A stretch of 64,000 bases of DNA, from NCBI RefSeq assembly GCF_027531815.1, contig NZ_JAPZSK010000006.1, forward strand, positions 1-64,000, in the 5' to 3' direction. The first letter of the stretch is position 1. Each line of letters begins with the position of its first letter. The notes under the pieces are model-generated. The model was not told the origin of the DNA and ran no database searches. It worked only from the letters and a program-made list of their open reading frames with translations. Below are positions 7,758-17,436 of this stretch, piece after piece. A program made the position numbers and the translations under genes. This stretch comes from Gemmatimonas sp. GTDB lineage: Bacteria; Gemmatimonadota; Gemmatimonadetes; Gemmatimonadales; Gemmatimonadaceae.

Positions 7758-8147
7758 TCAGCGCGTCGGAAGAGCCGCCACGAGTTCCACCTCGACGCTC
7801 ACGTTGCGCGGCAGTCCGGCCACGGCCACAGTCGACCGCGCGGGCCGCGCCTCGCCAAGGACGCGCGCATACACCGCGTTGAAGGCGGCGAAGTCATCCA
7901 TCGTACGCAGGAAGCAGGTGGTCTTCACCACCTCTGCCCAGGTGACCCCGGCAGCGGCGAGCACCGCCGACAGATTGGCAAGCACCTGCTCTGTCTGGGC
8001 AGCCACGTCCCCGTCCACGATTTCCATGCTCACGGGGTGCAGAGGGATCTGCCCGGCCGTGAAGAGGAAGCCATTGGCCTTGACGGCCTGAGCGTACGGG
8101 CCGATTGCCTTGGGGGCATCATCGGTGTGCAGGATTTCGAGGCTCAT
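7758..8147 (-). CDS. ridA: RidA family enamine/imine deaminase
   Basis: A 129-residue YjgF/YER057c/UK114 protein that hydrolyses reactive 2-aminoacrylate and related enamines released by PLP enzymes. GPYAQAVKANGFLFTAGQIP lies near residues 17-36, and the C-terminal GLPRNVSVEVELVA motif is intact. The conserved substrate-binding Arg is present in ARSTVAVAGLPR. The start at 8147 fits the usual MSxxxIxTDxAPxAIGPYSQ opening; a longer frame would run into tatD. It sits 38 bases after tatD. Confidence 0.95.
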   Translation of the reverse strand: MSLEILHTDDAPKAIGPYAQAVKANGFLFTAGQIPLHPVSMEIVDGDVAAQTEQVLANLSAVLAAAGVTWAEVVKTTCFLRTMDDFAAFNAVYARVLGEARPARSTVAVAGLPRNVSVEVELVAALPTR

Positions 8148-8185
8148 GACGTGTGCGTGGAGTGAGTGAAAGAGGTCGGCGGTGG

Positions 8186-8971
8186 TCACTCGGTGGGTAA
8201 CCGAAAGAACCGCTGGGTATTGCGCAGGGTGAGTGCCGCCAGTGCTTCGGCTGTGCTACCGCGCGCCGCGGCGAGTCGCCGGATGGTATGTGGCACCCAC
8301 GCCGGTTCGTTGCGCTTGCCACGGTTGGGGATGGGCGCGAGATACGGGGCATCGGACTCCACGAGCAGCCTGTCGTCGGGCACCAATGCCAGCAGCGACT
8401 CGTCGTGCCAGTTCCGGAACGTGACGATACCACTGAACGAGACGAACCAGCCCGCGTCGAGGCCGGCCAGGGCCAGCGACGCACTTCCGGTGAAACAGTG
8501 CAGCACGCCGCGCACCCCGGCAGAGGCCGCCGCCCGCAACATGTCTCGCGTGTCGTCTTCCGCCTCTCGAGTATGCAGCACGATGGGGCGATCGAGTTCC
8601 GCCGCCAGCGCGAGTTGCGCGTCCAGCGTGCGGCGCTGTACCTCACGCGGAGCGTGATCGTAGTGGTAGTCGAGTCCACACTCGCCTACGGCCACGGCAC
8701 CAAGCCGTACCGCGTCACGAATGGCCTCCGGATGCACCGCAGGGTCCCACTGGGCGGCATCATGCGGATGCAGCCCGCAGGTGTGATGCACGAGCCCGGG
8801 GAATCGCGCGGCGATCGCTCGTGCCCGCTCGGCGGCCTCCGGCGATTCGCCGATACAGACGAGGGCCCGCGCACCTGCTGCGCGGGCCCGGTCGATGACG
8901 GCGTCCACCTCATCGGTGAACGCCGTGCTGGCGAGGTGCACGTGGCTGTCAGCGTACGACGCCACGGGCAT
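8186..8971 (-). CDS. tatD: TatD family metal-dependent deoxyribonuclease
   Basis: A 261-residue TIM-barrel hydrolase. The metal ligands are all visible: DSHVHL (residues 8-13), GECGLDYHYDH, the catalytic LHTREAEDD, LHCFTGS and VESDAPYLAP. TatD proteins act as 3'-5' exonucleases in DNA repair and degradation. The ATG at 8971 is chosen because the DSHVH motif normally lies within the first ten residues. The gene begins 25 bases after the secF stop, a linkage to Sec genes rather than to tatABC. Confidence 0.95.
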   Translation of the reverse strand: MPVASYADSHVHLASTAFTDEVDAVIDRARAAGARALVCIGESPEAAERARAIAARFPGLVHHTCGLHPHDAAQWDPAVHPEAIRDAVRLGAVAVGECGLDYHYDHAPREVQRRTLDAQLALAAELDRPIVLHTREAEDDTRDMLRAAASAGVRGVLHCFTGSASLALAGLDAGWFVSFSGIVTFRNWHDESLLALVPDDRLLVESDAPYLAPIPNRGKRNEPAWVPHTIRRLAAARGSTAEALAALTLRNTQRFFRLPTE

Positions 8972-8996
8972 GATCGCCGGGGTTTCGCTCACTCGT

Positions 8997-10013
8997 TCAA
9001 CGCGCGGCGAGACGCTCCGTACCACGCGCGCCCTTGGTGCTGGGCGGCGCCGCATCCTTGCCGGCCTTGGCCGCCATGGCGGTCGCACTGTCGTCGTTGC
9101 GCGGATACTTGGACTCGATCCAGAGCAGGATCGGGCCGGCGACGTAAATCGACGAGAACGTGGCGATGAAGACGCCGAACGCCATGACCCACGCGAACGG
9201 ACGAATGACCTCACCGGCAAGCAGGAGCAACGCCAACGTCGCGAGGAGCGTGGTGGCGTGTGTCATGATGGAGCGCGGCAGCGTCTCGTTGATCGATTTG
9301 TCGAGCAGTGCCGCCAGCGTCATGCCCTTGTGCGGCTTGCGCAGGTTTTCGCGCACGCGATCGAAGATGATGATCGTGTCGTTGGCCGAGTAGCCGAGGA
9401 GCGTGAGGATGGCCGCGACCACCGTGAGCGACACTTCGAGGTTCGTGAGCTTGATGAACGCGAACGTGACAAGAATGTCGTGGCTCGTGGCCAGCACGGC
9501 AGCAATGCCGAACCGCCAATCGAAGCGGATGGCCAGATAGACGAGCGTGAACAGCGACGCGATGAGCATGGCGGTCGCGGCGCCGGAGCGCAGTTCACTA
9601 CCCACCTTGGGGCCCACCGCTTCGGTGCGCACGATGTTCACGTTGCCGGCACCGAACTGCTGGTCGAGCGCCGTCTGGATCTGCTTGGAGATGCCCTCAG
9701 CGCCAGCGGCCTGCGCTTCGACCTGCTTTTCGTCACGGGCACGGATGGTGTACTCGAGCGGACCGCCGTACTGCTGGATTTCGGCCCCCGCGATGCCGGC
9801 CTTGTCGAGCGTCCCGCGCACCACGGCCACATCGGGTGCCTGCTTGAACTGCACCTGCATGAGGGTGCCACCCGTGAACTCGATACTGTAGTTCACGCCA
9901 CCGGTGATGCCGAACGTCACGAGCCCCGCGGCGATGAACGCCACCGTGAGACCGGCCGCCAGCTTCCAGTGCTTGATGAATTCGTACTTGGTGTTGTGGA
10001 AGATACGCAGCAT
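8997..10013 (-). CDS. secF: protein translocase subunit SecF
   Basis: Inner-membrane subunit that, with SecD, uses the proton-motive force to pull exported proteins through SecYEG. The 338 residues include the first membrane helix (about 17-38), the periplasmic domain opened by YSIEFTGGTLMQVQF, and a five-helix block from about residue 145 with VGPKVGSEL, GYSANDTIIIFDRVREN and RSIMTH, all family-typical. The C-terminus carries a short Lys/Ala-rich cytosolic tail. It lies 7 bases after secD. Confidence 0.97.
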   Translation of the reverse strand: MLRIFHNTKYEFIKHWKLAAGLTVAFIAAGLVTFGITGGVNYSIEFTGGTLMQVQFKQAPDVAVVRGTLDKAGIAGAEIQQYGGPLEYTIRARDEKQVEAQAAGAEGISKQIQTALDQQFGAGNVNIVRTEAVGPKVGSELRSGAATAMLIASLFTLVYLAIRFDWRFGIAAVLATSHDILVTFAFIKLTNLEVSLTVVAAILTLLGYSANDTIIIFDRVRENLRKPHKGMTLAALLDKSINETLPRSIMTHATTLLATLALLLLAGEVIRPFAWVMAFGVFIATFSSIYVAGPILLWIESKYPRNDDSATAMAAKAGKDAAPPSTKGARGTERLAAR

Positions 10014-10020
10014 GACGGCC

Positions 10021-11700
10021 TCAGATGCTCAGCGTCTGGGTGCCGCGCGAGCGGTTCAACCAGATCAGGAAGAAGGTCTTGCTCACGAAGATCGCCGTGA
10101 ACAGCGAGGCCACGAGGCCGGCCACGAGCGTGACGGCGAAGCCGCGAACGGGGCCCGTACCGTACTGGTACAGCACCATGCCCGAGAGGATGGTGGCGGC
10201 CGAGGTATCGACGATGGCGCTGAGGGCGTGGCGGAAGCCCTCGTCGATCGCGAGACGCACCGACTTGCCCTGATCGAGCTCTTCGCGAATACGCTCGAAG
10301 ATGAGCACGTTCGCGTCGACGGCGATGCCGATGGAGAGCACAAAGCCGGCGAGACCGGGGAGCGTGAGCACGGCGTTGAAGCCGGCGAGCATGGCCATGG
10401 TGTACACCATGTACAGCATCAGCGCGGCGACGGCGAGCGCCCCGGACAGCTTGTAGTACACGACCATGATGGCGAGCACGAGCCCGAAGGCCGCAATCAG
10501 CGCGAAGATACCCTTGTTGACGGAGTCGTTGCCGAGGCTGGCGCCGATCTGGCGCACCTCGGCCACCTTGAGCGGCACGGGCAGCGCGCCCGCGCGCAGC
10601 ACGAGGGCCAGGTCCTGGGCCGCCTGCAGCGTGCCACCACCCAGCGTGATCTGGCCGTTGCGGCCAATGGCGCTCTGCAACGTGGGCGCCGTGATGACCT
10701 TCTGGTCCAGCACGATGGCCATGTTGTCACGAATGTGCTTGCCCGTTTCCACCTTGAAGCGGCGGGCGCCCTCGTTGTTGAGGGTAAACTGCACCACGTT
10801 GCCCTCAACCGGGTCGGTATTGGGGCGGGCATCGGTCAGCACTTCGCCGGTAATGATGGGACGCGCATCGAGGACATACAGCGCGCGGAAGCGCTGCGGA
10901 CCCGTTTCCACCGTGTCCACCACGCCCCAGCGGATCACCTTGCCGGGCGGCATGGCGGCCTGGAGGGCCGGCAGCTGCAGCGCGCGATCGATGGCTGGGA
11001 AGGCCGTCTCGGAGACGATGTACTGTCCGGGGATCTGCCCGGGCTGCACGTTGTTGGCAAAGAGGCCCCCGGCGACCGGCTTGGCAGCAGCGCTGTCGGT
11101 CCCGGTGGTCCCGGCAACAGCGGCGCTGTCCTTGGGGGCGCTGTCGCTCTTCTGCGTGAGCAGCGACGTCACCGAGGTGGACTTGGCAGAATCGCCGGCA
11201 GCCGGAGTCCCGGTGGCCTGCGAGCCGACCGCGATCCCTGCCGCCCGGGCGATTTCATCGAACCGCGGCGTCGCCTTTTCGAGGGCGCCGGTTTCGTCGG
11301 TGATTTGGAACTCGAGGAAGGCTGACTTCTGCACCACATCCTGCGCACGATCGGGGTCGTCGATGCCCGGCAGCTCGACGATGATGCGGTCGTTGCCCAC
11401 CTTCTGCACGACCGGTTCCGAGACGCCGAACTCGTCGATGCGCTGCCGCACGACCTTCAGTGCACGATCGAGCGCTTCCGACTTGTTGGCCACCGCCTGC
11501 TTGGACTCGTCCACCTCGAGGGTCAGGTGCATACCGCCCTGCAGATCAAGTCCGCGCTTGAGCGGCACGCGCCGCACGGTGTCGTACACGAACACGCCAT
11601 CGCGCTTCACCCGTTCAACGACGGTGCGCGGAAAGAGGGCCCATGCAGAGGCCGCGAAGAGTCCCACGATGAGCAGGACGCGGTACTTCAGGTTCGCCAT
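10021..11700 (-). CDS. secD: protein translocase subunit SecD
   Basis: Membrane partner of SecF, 559 residues. The start at 11700 gives [24 protein letters not shown], the expected first helix. [16 protein letters not shown] precedes the large periplasmic P1 region, which contains an Ala/Ser/Thr-rich insertion of about 60 residues (roughly 170-235). The export-gate motifs [11 protein letters not shown]-like (here [13 protein letters not shown]), [29 protein letters not shown] and [23 protein letters not shown] follow. It begins 77 bases after ribF; I saw no convincing promoter there. Confidence 0.97.
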   Translation of the reverse strand: MANLKYRVLLIVGLFAASAWALFPRTVVERVKRDGVFVYDTVRRVPLKRGLDLQGGMHLTLEVDESKQAVANKSEALDRALKVVRQRIDEFGVSEPVVQKVGNDRIIVELPGIDDPDRAQDVVQKSAFLEFQITDETGALEKATPRFDEIARAAGIAVGSQATGTPAAGDSAKSTSVTSLLTQKSDSAPKDSAAVAGTTGTDSAAAKPVAGGLFANNVQPGQIPGQYIVSETAFPAIDRALQLPALQAAMPPGKVIRWGVVDTVETGPQRFRALYVLDARPIITGEVLTDARPNTDPVEGNVVQFTLNNEGARRFKVETGKHIRDNMAIVLDQKVITAPTLQSAIGRNGQITLGGGTLQAAQDLALVLRAGALPVPLKVAEVRQIGASLGNDSVNKGIFALIAAFGLVLAIMVVYYKLSGALAVAALMLYMVYTMAMLAGFNAVLTLPGLAGFVLSIGIAVDANVLIFERIREELDQGKSVRLAIDEGFRHALSAIVDTSAATILSGMVLYQYGTGPVRGFAVTLVAGLVASLFTAIFVSKTFFLIWLNRSRGTQTLSI

Positions 11701-11772
11701 CGATGCCGGTGGCCAAAGGGAATGTCGGCACGCCCTGGGGAGAGGCGCGGGAAACGGCGCGAAGTGCGCCAA

Positions 11773-11790
11773 GCCCCTTAACTTAGGGGC
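11773..11790. terminator. weak hairpin overlapping the ribF stop
   Basis: GCCCCT-TAACTT-AGGGGC forms a 6-bp stem that includes the ribF stop codon at the end of the rimP-ribF operon. It lacks a U tract, so it may slow or partly stop transcription before secD rather than terminate it. Confidence 0.3.
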
Positions 11791-12731
11791 GCAGCGGGTC
11801 GCGCGGTAGCCAGTGCCACCCGCGCCTGCGCTTCATCTTCGGCCAGCTGTGCCTTGAGGGCCCCCAGCCCCGCGAACGGGCGGGTCCCGCGCAACCGCCC
11901 CACGAAATCGAGACGCACGTGGGCACCGTACCAGTCGCCGGTGGCATCGAACACGTGCGTTTCGATGCGCCGGTGGAAGTCCCCCACCGTGGGACGTGGC
12001 CCGAGGTTGAGCATGCCGCCGTACTCGCCGGCCGGCAGCTGGACCCGCACGGCATACACCCCGTCGGGGGGGAGCAGCTTGCGATCGGGGAGGGGTTCGA
12101 GGTTGAGCGTGGGATAGCCGATGGTACGCCCCCGCTGGTCGCCTCGGACGATGCGCCCCGAAATGCTGTACGGACGTCCAAGCCCCAATGCGGCGCGCGC
12201 CAGGTCACCGCCAGCGACGGCGCGGCGGATGGCCGTCGAGCTGATGGCGTGCCCATCGGGCGTATGCACCGGGGGGAGCACGGTGACCTGAAATCCCCGC
12301 CGGCGCCCCAATTGCCGGAGCACCTCGATGTCCCCCAGGCGTCCGCGACCGAAACCGTGGTCGTGCCCCACCAGCAGTTCGCGCAGGGCAAACCGGCCCA
12401 GCAGCACATCGTCAACGAACTGCTCGGCCTCGAGCGCCGCAAGGCGCGGCGTGAAGGGGAGGACCGCCACATACGAGACGCCCGACTGGGCGAACATGGC
12501 CAGCTTCTCGTTGGTGAGGGTGAGGAGCGGCGGTGCGGCGGCCGGGTTGACCACCTCGAGGGGATGCGGATCGAAGGTCACGACCACGCTGGGCAACGAC
12601 TGCTCCGCAGCCCGGCGCACGAGGGTGGCCAGCACATCCTGATGGCCCCGATGTACGCCGTCGAAGGTGCCCACGGTGACCACGGCGCCATGTTCCAGCG
12701 GCAGACCGATCGGTTCGCCAAGCGGTCTCAT
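11778..12731 (-). CDS. ribF: bifunctional riboflavin kinase/FAD synthetase
   Basis: A 317-residue enzyme making FMN and then FAD from riboflavin. The N-terminal adenylyltransferase half carries [17 protein letters not shown] (residues about 18-34), [21 protein letters not shown] and STAIRRAV. The C-terminal kinase half carries [13 protein letters not shown] and PPDGVYAV. The start overlaps truB by 4 bases (ATGA). RibF at the end of the rimP-nusA-infB-rbfA-truB cluster is a common order. Confidence 0.96.
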   Translation of the reverse strand: MRPLGEPIGLPLEHGAVVTVGTFDGVHRGHQDVLATLVRRAAEQSLPSVVVTFDPHPLEVVNPAAAPPLLTLTNEKLAMFAQSGVSYVAVLPFTPRLAALEAEQFVDDVLLGRFALRELLVGHDHGFGRGRLGDIEVLRQLGRRRGFQVTVLPPVHTPDGHAISSTAIRRAVAGGDLARAALGLGRPYSISGRIVRGDQRGRTIGYPTLNLEPLPDRKLLPPDGVYAVRVQLPAGEYGGMLNLGPRPTVGDFHRRIETHVFDATGDWYGAHVRLDFVGRLRGTRPFAGLGALKAQLAEDEAQARVALATARPAAPLS

Positions 12732-13660
12732 GACGCGTTATCCCCCAACAGGACCACACGCGGCTGCCAACGGTCGGAGCCTGTACGGATGGCCATGGCC
12801 ACCACCTCGTCATCACGCAACAGTGCGGCCCGCTCCCCATCGACGGTGGCGCGCAGTGGCCGCCCGTGCCGCAGATCGCGCAGTTGGTCGGCGTCGAGTG
12901 GCTGGTGCGCCACCGCGCCCAGCGCGGCCAGCGGTGACCGCAGCGTGACGGCGCCGTCGGCGATGGCACCGGGCACCAGCATGCTCCACGCGACAGCATC
13001 GGCCACCTGCGCGGGGCCACTCGCCACCCGGCGCAACGCTTCGCAGTGGGCCGCAGAGCCCAGCGCACGTCCCAGGTCACGGGCGAGGGCGCGAATGTAG
13101 GTCCCGCTCCCGCAGCGGATGCGGGTGTGGAGGCGGTCGGCGCTGCCCTGCAGCCATTCCCAACCGTCCACCGCGATCTCAACGGGCGGCAGGTCGACGT
13201 GCCTGCCCTTTCTGGCCAGGGCGTACGCGCGCACCCCATCGACATGCTTGGCGGAGAATGCCGGTGGGATCTGCGCGATGCGCCCCGTGAGGCCAGCCTC
13301 GGCGGTACGGCGCACGGCGTTGCCCATCTCGGTGAGCCACTCGACTGGGGGGGGCGATGCCGTGCGCGTGGGCACACCCGTGGCGTCGTCGCTGTCCGTC
13401 TCGTGGCCGAAGCGGATGACGGCCTCGTACACCTTGGGTTCTCCCACGAGGTACGGCAGCAGGCGCGTACAGGGGCCGATCGCGAGCACCAGCAGACCGG
13501 TGGCGAACGGATCGAGCGTGCCGGCATGGCCCACGCGCCGGCTGCGCGCCGCACGGCGTACAACGCTCACGACATCATGCGAGGACAAACCGGCCGGCTT
13601 GTCAACGTAGAGCAAGCCGGAGGTGAGCGGCGAGGGCGGTGACGGTGGCCCCACCGACAC
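12728..13660 (-). CDS. truB: tRNA pseudouridine(55) synthase
   Basis: Makes the T-loop pseudouridine 55 in tRNAs. Motif I LLYVDKPAGLSSHDVV lies at residues 17-32, and the catalytic Asp sits in GHAGTLDPFATGLLVL (about 45-60). YEAVIRFGHETDSDDATG and the C-terminal PUA-like region (LDADQLRDLRHGRPL) follow. The 310 residues match bacterial TruB with a C-terminal extension. It starts 14 bases after rbfA. Confidence 0.96.
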   Translation of the reverse strand: MSVGPPSPPSPLTSGLLYVDKPAGLSSHDVVSVVRRAARSRRVGHAGTLDPFATGLLVLAIGPCTRLLPYLVGEPKVYEAVIRFGHETDSDDATGVPTRTASPPPVEWLTEMGNAVRRTAEAGLTGRIAQIPPAFSAKHVDGVRAYALARKGRHVDLPPVEIAVDGWEWLQGSADRLHTRIRCGSGTYIRALARDLGRALGSAAHCEALRRVASGPAQVADAVAWSMLVPGAIADGAVTLRSPLAALGAVAHQPLDADQLRDLRHGRPLRATVDGERAALLRDDEVVAMAIRTGSDRWQPRVVLLGDNAS

Positions 13661-13674
13661 GGGCGCGTCGACGG

Positions 13675-14091
13675 TCAGGATTCCGGCGCGCCCGGGGCGG
13701 CGGTGGCGTCGTCGCCCGTTGGTTCCTGCTCACGCTGATCGCGCTCATCGCGAATCTGCGCCAGCAGACTCTCGATGCGCGACGCGCGCGCCACGCTTTC
13801 GTCGGTACGGAAGTGGATCTCCGGAGCCGATCGCAGCCGGAGCGTTTTGCCAAGCACCGAGCGCAGGTGGCTGGCCACGCTGGCCAGCCCCTCCGTCGTG
13901 GACTTCTTCTCGGCTTCGTCGCCCATGAGGCTGACGAAGACCGTCGCGTGCCGAAGATCGCGCGTTACATCCACCGCCGTCACGGTGACGAACGCCTTGA
14001 TGCGTGGATCCTTCGCGCCTTCCGCCAGGAAGGTCGCGACCTGTTCACGAATCGCTTCGGCGACGCGGTCGGGACGCCGCGGTTCGCCCAT
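13675..14091 (-). CDS. rbfA: 30S ribosome-binding factor A
   Basis: Small KH-fold protein that matures the 5' end of 16S rRNA and is important at low temperature. Characteristic parts are PDRVAEAIREQVATFL near the N-terminus, DPRIKAFVTVTAVDVTRDLRHATVFVS in the middle and LRSAPEIHFRTDESVARASRIESLL near the end. A disordered acidic tail of about 18 residues extends the usual 120. It lies between infB (9 bases) and truB (14 bases), the standard order. Confidence 0.96.
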   Translation of the reverse strand: MGEPRRPDRVAEAIREQVATFLAEGAKDPRIKAFVTVTAVDVTRDLRHATVFVSLMGDEAEKKSTTEGLASVASHLRSVLGKTLRLRSAPEIHFRTDESVARASRIESLLAQIRDERDQREQEPTGDDATAAPGAPES

Positions 14092-14100
14092 GGTGCCTCC

Positions 14101-17046
14101 TCAGGCCTTGGAGGCCTGATCGAGCGTACGCGCTACTTCCTCCGTGCGGTAGCACTCGAAGACGTCCCCGATCTTGAGATCGTTGAAGTTCTCGATGCCG
14201 ATACCGCACTCGTAGCCTTCCTTGACCTCGTTGACGTCATCCTTGAAGCGACGCAGCGAGGCGATGGCCCCGTCGTAGATCTCGATCCCATCGCGGATGA
14301 CGCGGATGCGCCCCTTCCGGTTGATGATGCCGGAGCGCACGATGGTACCGGCGATGGTTCCGACGCGGGCCACCTTGAACGTTTCACGGACTTCCGCTTC
14401 GCCGAAGACCACTTCCCGCTCTTCCGGACGCAGCATCCCCTCGAGCGCCGCCTTCACATCGGCGACTGCCTCGTAGATGATGCGATACAGCTTGATGTCG
14501 ACGCCCTCGCGTTCCGCCGCGTTGCGTGCGTTGTTGTCCGGTCGCACATGGAAGCCGATGATGATCGCGCCGGCCGCCTTCGCGAGCAGGATGTCGCTTT
14601 CGGCAATGGCACCGACCGCGCGGTGGATGATCTCCACCTGGACTTCGCTGTTGGACAGCTGCTGCAGCGCGTCGGCGAGGGCTTCCGCCGGCCCGCCCTG
14701 ATCGGCCTTGATGACGAGTCGCAGCTGGCGCTTCTGGCCAGCCGAGGCCTGGGACATGAAATCCTCGAGCGAGACCACGCCGCGCGTGGTGCGACGGCTC
14801 TTGGCCTCCCGATCGAGCCGCTCACGACGCTGCGCGATTTCGCGCGCAGCGGTGGCATCATCGACCACCAGCAGCTGATCGCCCGCCATAGGCACGCCGG
14901 TGAGACCGAGGATCTGCACCGGAATGGCCGGCCCGGCCTGCTTCACCTGCTTGCCACGCTCGTCGAGCATGGCGCGCACGCGGCCGGAGTGGATACCACA
15001 GATGTAGTCGTCACCCACCTTGAGCGTGCCATTCTGCACGAGCACCGTAGCCACGGGGCCCTTGCCCTGGTCGAGCTGGGCTTCCACCACGGAGCCGACG
15101 GCGCGGCGGTTGGGGTTGGCCTTGAGCTCGAGGATATCGGCCTGCAACAGGATCTGATCGAGCAGCTCGGCCACGCCGGTGCCCTTCTTGGCCGAGATTT
15201 CCGAGTGCAGGACCGTGCCGCCGAAGTCTTCGAGCACGACTTCGTGCTGCAGGAGGTCCTGCTTCACCTTCTCGATGTTCGCCGTCGGCAGATCGACCTT
15301 GTTGATGGCGATGATGATGGGAACACCGGCACTCTTGGCGTGCGAGATCGCTTCGATGGTCTGCGGCATCACCTGGTCGTCGGCGGCAATGACGATGACG
15401 ACGATGTCGGTGACCTGCGCACCGCGGGCACGCATCGCGGTGAACGCTTCGTGACCCGGGGTATCGAGGAAGGTGATGAGGCGCTTGCCGGCGACCTCCA
15501 CGTGGTAGGCACCGATGTGCTGCGTGATGCCACCGGCCTCGCCGGCCACGACGTTCGCCTTGCGGATGTAGTCGAGCAGCGACGTCTTGCCGTGATCGAC
15601 GTGCCCCATGATGGTGACGACCGGCGGGCGCGGGCGCAGATCTTCCTCGCGGTCCTCTTCACCCTGATCGGGGACATCGGCGGCATAGTCGGATTCCTTG
15701 ACGGCCTGGAAGCCGAACTCGCCAGCGATGAGCTCGATCTGGTCGAAGTCGAGCCGCTGGTTGATGGTAACCATCAGCCCGAGCGACTTGAAAGCGAAGC
15801 CTACGATCTGCGTGGCGGAAATGCCCAGAATCTGCGCGAGTTCGGAGACGGTGATGAACTCGTTGACGCGCACCGTCTTGCGCTCGCGCTCCGCCGCCGC
15901 CTGCCGCTGTTCCTCGGCCTCGGCGCGCATTTCGGCACCGAAGCGACGCCCCGGGCGACCGCGCGTGGGCGCGCCGCGCATGGCGGTCATGGTCTTGGTG
16001 ATGTTGGCCGACACGGCTTCCTGGTCGACCGCCCCGCGCTTGCCCTTCTTCCCGCGACGCTGCTGGTTCTGGCCGCCGGGCTGGGCCATTCCGCCCCCCT
16101 GCTGCTGCCCACCGGTACCGGTTCCGGCGTGCTGGCCGCCGCCATGCTGCGGCGGTGCCCCGCCGGGACGACGATCGTCGCGGCGCTGGCCCTGCGACAG
16201 TCCACCGCCAGGCGCGGCGGAGGCAATGGGACGCGCTGAGCCGAAGTTGGGGCTGGCGCTGGCCACCGGCCGCGGACGCGGCGCACCGGGCACGACCGGC
16301 CGCGGGCGCGGGCGGTCTGCCGGCAGACTCGGAGCCGCTGGGGCGGCCGGTGCGGCGGCGACCGGCTCTGCGCCGGTAGCCGGAACCGGCGCCGCAGCCG
16401 GTGCGGCCGGTGTCACCGCTGCCGCCGGCGGCAGCTCGGGGGCGACGAACGTGACCGGCGCGGGCGTCTCCAGCTTCCGCGGAGGTTCCGCCGGCGCGGG
16501 CACGGCAGCGGGCAGATCCGTGACGGGCGGCCGCGTGTCCGCCGCCGGCGGGGCGGATGCGACGGGCGCCGGTACCGCGGCAGGCGCCGCCGGTGTCTCT
16601 GCGGGCGCGGCGGCTTCGACGGCCGGACGCTCCGGCTTCCGCGCCGGGACGGGCACGATGTCGGGAGTCGGCTCCGGCGCGGCCGGCGCGGCGGCCGCGG
16701 CAGTTTCGGCGGCCGCGACCTCGGGCTCGTGGTGCTCGGCAACGTCGGCGGCGCGACGCCGGCGCACGGCCGGCGTGGGCGACGCGGCTTCGAGCTCGGG
16801 AGTGGCCACCGCTTCTGCCGCCGTCGTGCGACGACGGCGCGGAGCGGCCGCAGGCGCCGGCTGCGCCTTTTCGGCGCGCAGCCGCTTCTCGCGCTCCCAG
16901 CGGGCGCGAATTCGCGAGACCTGATCATCGGTCAGCAGCGACAAATGGCTGCGAACCGGGACATCCATCTGGCGCAGCAGTGCGATCACCTCGTCCGCCG
17001 AGATGCCGAACTCACCCGCCATGTCATGCACACGAAGCTTGGTCAA
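14101..17046 (-). CDS. infB: translation initiation factor IF-2
   Basis: GTPase that brings fMet-tRNA to the 30S subunit. The 981 residues start with the IF2 N-terminal fold MTKLRVHDMAGEFGISADEVIALLRQM, then a roughly 330-residue low-complexity linker rich in Ala, Pro, Val and Arg/Gly/Gln. The G domain follows, with G1 GHVDHGKT, G3 DTPGHEAF and G4 NKVD, and then domains II-IV ending in YECGIGIENFNDLKIGDVFE. The linker is rich in PAAP-type repeats, so its length is likely to vary between strains. It starts 9 bases after ylxQ. Confidence 0.98.
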   Translation of the reverse strand: MTKLRVHDMAGEFGISADEVIALLRQMDVPVRSHLSLLTDDQVSRIRARWEREKRLRAEKAQPAPAAAPRRRRTTAAEAVATPELEAASPTPAVRRRRAADVAEHHEPEVAAAETAAAAAPAAPEPTPDIVPVPARKPERPAVEAAAPAETPAAPAAVPAPVASAPPAADTRPPVTDLPAAVPAPAEPPRKLETPAPVTFVAPELPPAAAVTPAAPAAAPVPATGAEPVAAAPAAPAAPSLPADRPRPRPVVPGAPRPRPVASASPNFGSARPIASAAPGGGLSQGQRRDDRRPGGAPPQHGGGQHAGTGTGGQQQGGGMAQPGGQNQQRRGKKGKRGAVDQEAVSANITKTMTAMRGAPTRGRPGRRFGAEMRAEAEEQRQAAAERERKTVRVNEFITVSELAQILGISATQIVGFAFKSLGLMVTINQRLDFDQIELIAGEFGFQAVKESDYAADVPDQGEEDREEDLRPRPPVVTIMGHVDHGKTSLLDYIRKANVVAGEAGGITQHIGAYHVEVAGKRLITFLDTPGHEAFTAMRARGAQVTDIVVIVIAADDQVMPQTIEAISHAKSAGVPIIIAINKVDLPTANIEKVKQDLLQHEVVLEDFGGTVLHSEISAKKGTGVAELLDQILLQADILELKANPNRRAVGSVVEAQLDQGKGPVATVLVQNGTLKVGDDYICGIHSGRVRAMLDERGKQVKQAGPAIPVQILGLTGVPMAGDQLLVVDDATAAREIAQRRERLDREAKSRRTTRGVVSLEDFMSQASAGQKRQLRLVIKADQGGPAEALADALQQLSNSEVQVEIIHRAVGAIAESDILLAKAAGAIIIGFHVRPDNNARNAAEREGVDIKLYRIIYEAVADVKAALEGMLRPEEREVVFGEAEVRETFKVARVGTIAGTIVRSGIINRKGRIRVIRDGIEIYDGAIASLRRFKDDVNEVKEGYECGIGIENFNDLKIGDVFECYRTEEVARTLDQASKA

Positions 17047-17055
17047 CCCGTCCTC

Positions 17056-17436
17056 CTACCGCGAAACGCGCGTCGCGTCGCCTGCCGGGGCTGCCCCGGC
17101 TACGGCGCCACGGATTCCGCGCGCCAGCGCCTGATCTACGATCCCTATGGCCGCCGTGATGTCCCGTCCCACAGCGCCTCCCAACTCGGCCGCACTCGGC
17201 CACTCCACCATCTCCACCCCCCGGGCCCGGAGGACCGGCACCACCTTGTCGAGCGAGTGCCGGGACACGTCGCGCGCCACCAGCACCAATTGCACACTGC
17301 CCTTCTGCGCGGCGAGCCGCACCTGCTCTGCGCCCACCACCACCAACCGGCCTCTCGCCCCCAGACCGACCAGCCCGAGCACCTTGCGGCGCACCGTGTC
17401 GGTCAGCGGGGACGACCCGCCGTCTGCTTCACTCAC
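17056..17436 (-). CDS. ylxQ: YlxQ-like L7Ae/L30e family RNA-binding protein
   Basis: A 126-residue protein with the L7Ae fold pattern: KVLGLVGLGARGRLVVVGAEQVRLAAQKGSVQLVLVARDVS, where the Gly-rich first strand and the later acidic strand match ribosomal L7Ae-like proteins that bind kink-turn RNA. Its place between nusA (ATGA overlap) and infB is that of ylxQ in many bacteria. The usual YlxR partner (GRGAYV motif) is absent between nusA and this gene. The precise role in ribosome or RNA metabolism is not settled. Confidence 0.8.
   Translation of the reverse strand: MSEADGGSSPLTDTVRRKVLGLVGLGARGRLVVVGAEQVRLAAQKGSVQLVLVARDVSRHSLDKVVPVLRARGVEMVEWPSAAELGGAVGRDITAAIGIVDQALARGIRGAVAGAAPAGDATRVSR

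Noticed and set aside
13639-16239. Plus-strand 866-codon open frame
   Set aside because: It is the antisense of infB and rbfA, whose products are unmistakable; high G+C leaves the reverse frame open.
14101-17046. Frameshift or insertion in infB because of its 981-residue length
   Set aside because: The extra length is a continuous Ala/Pro-rich linker, normal for IF-2 of G+C-rich bacteria.
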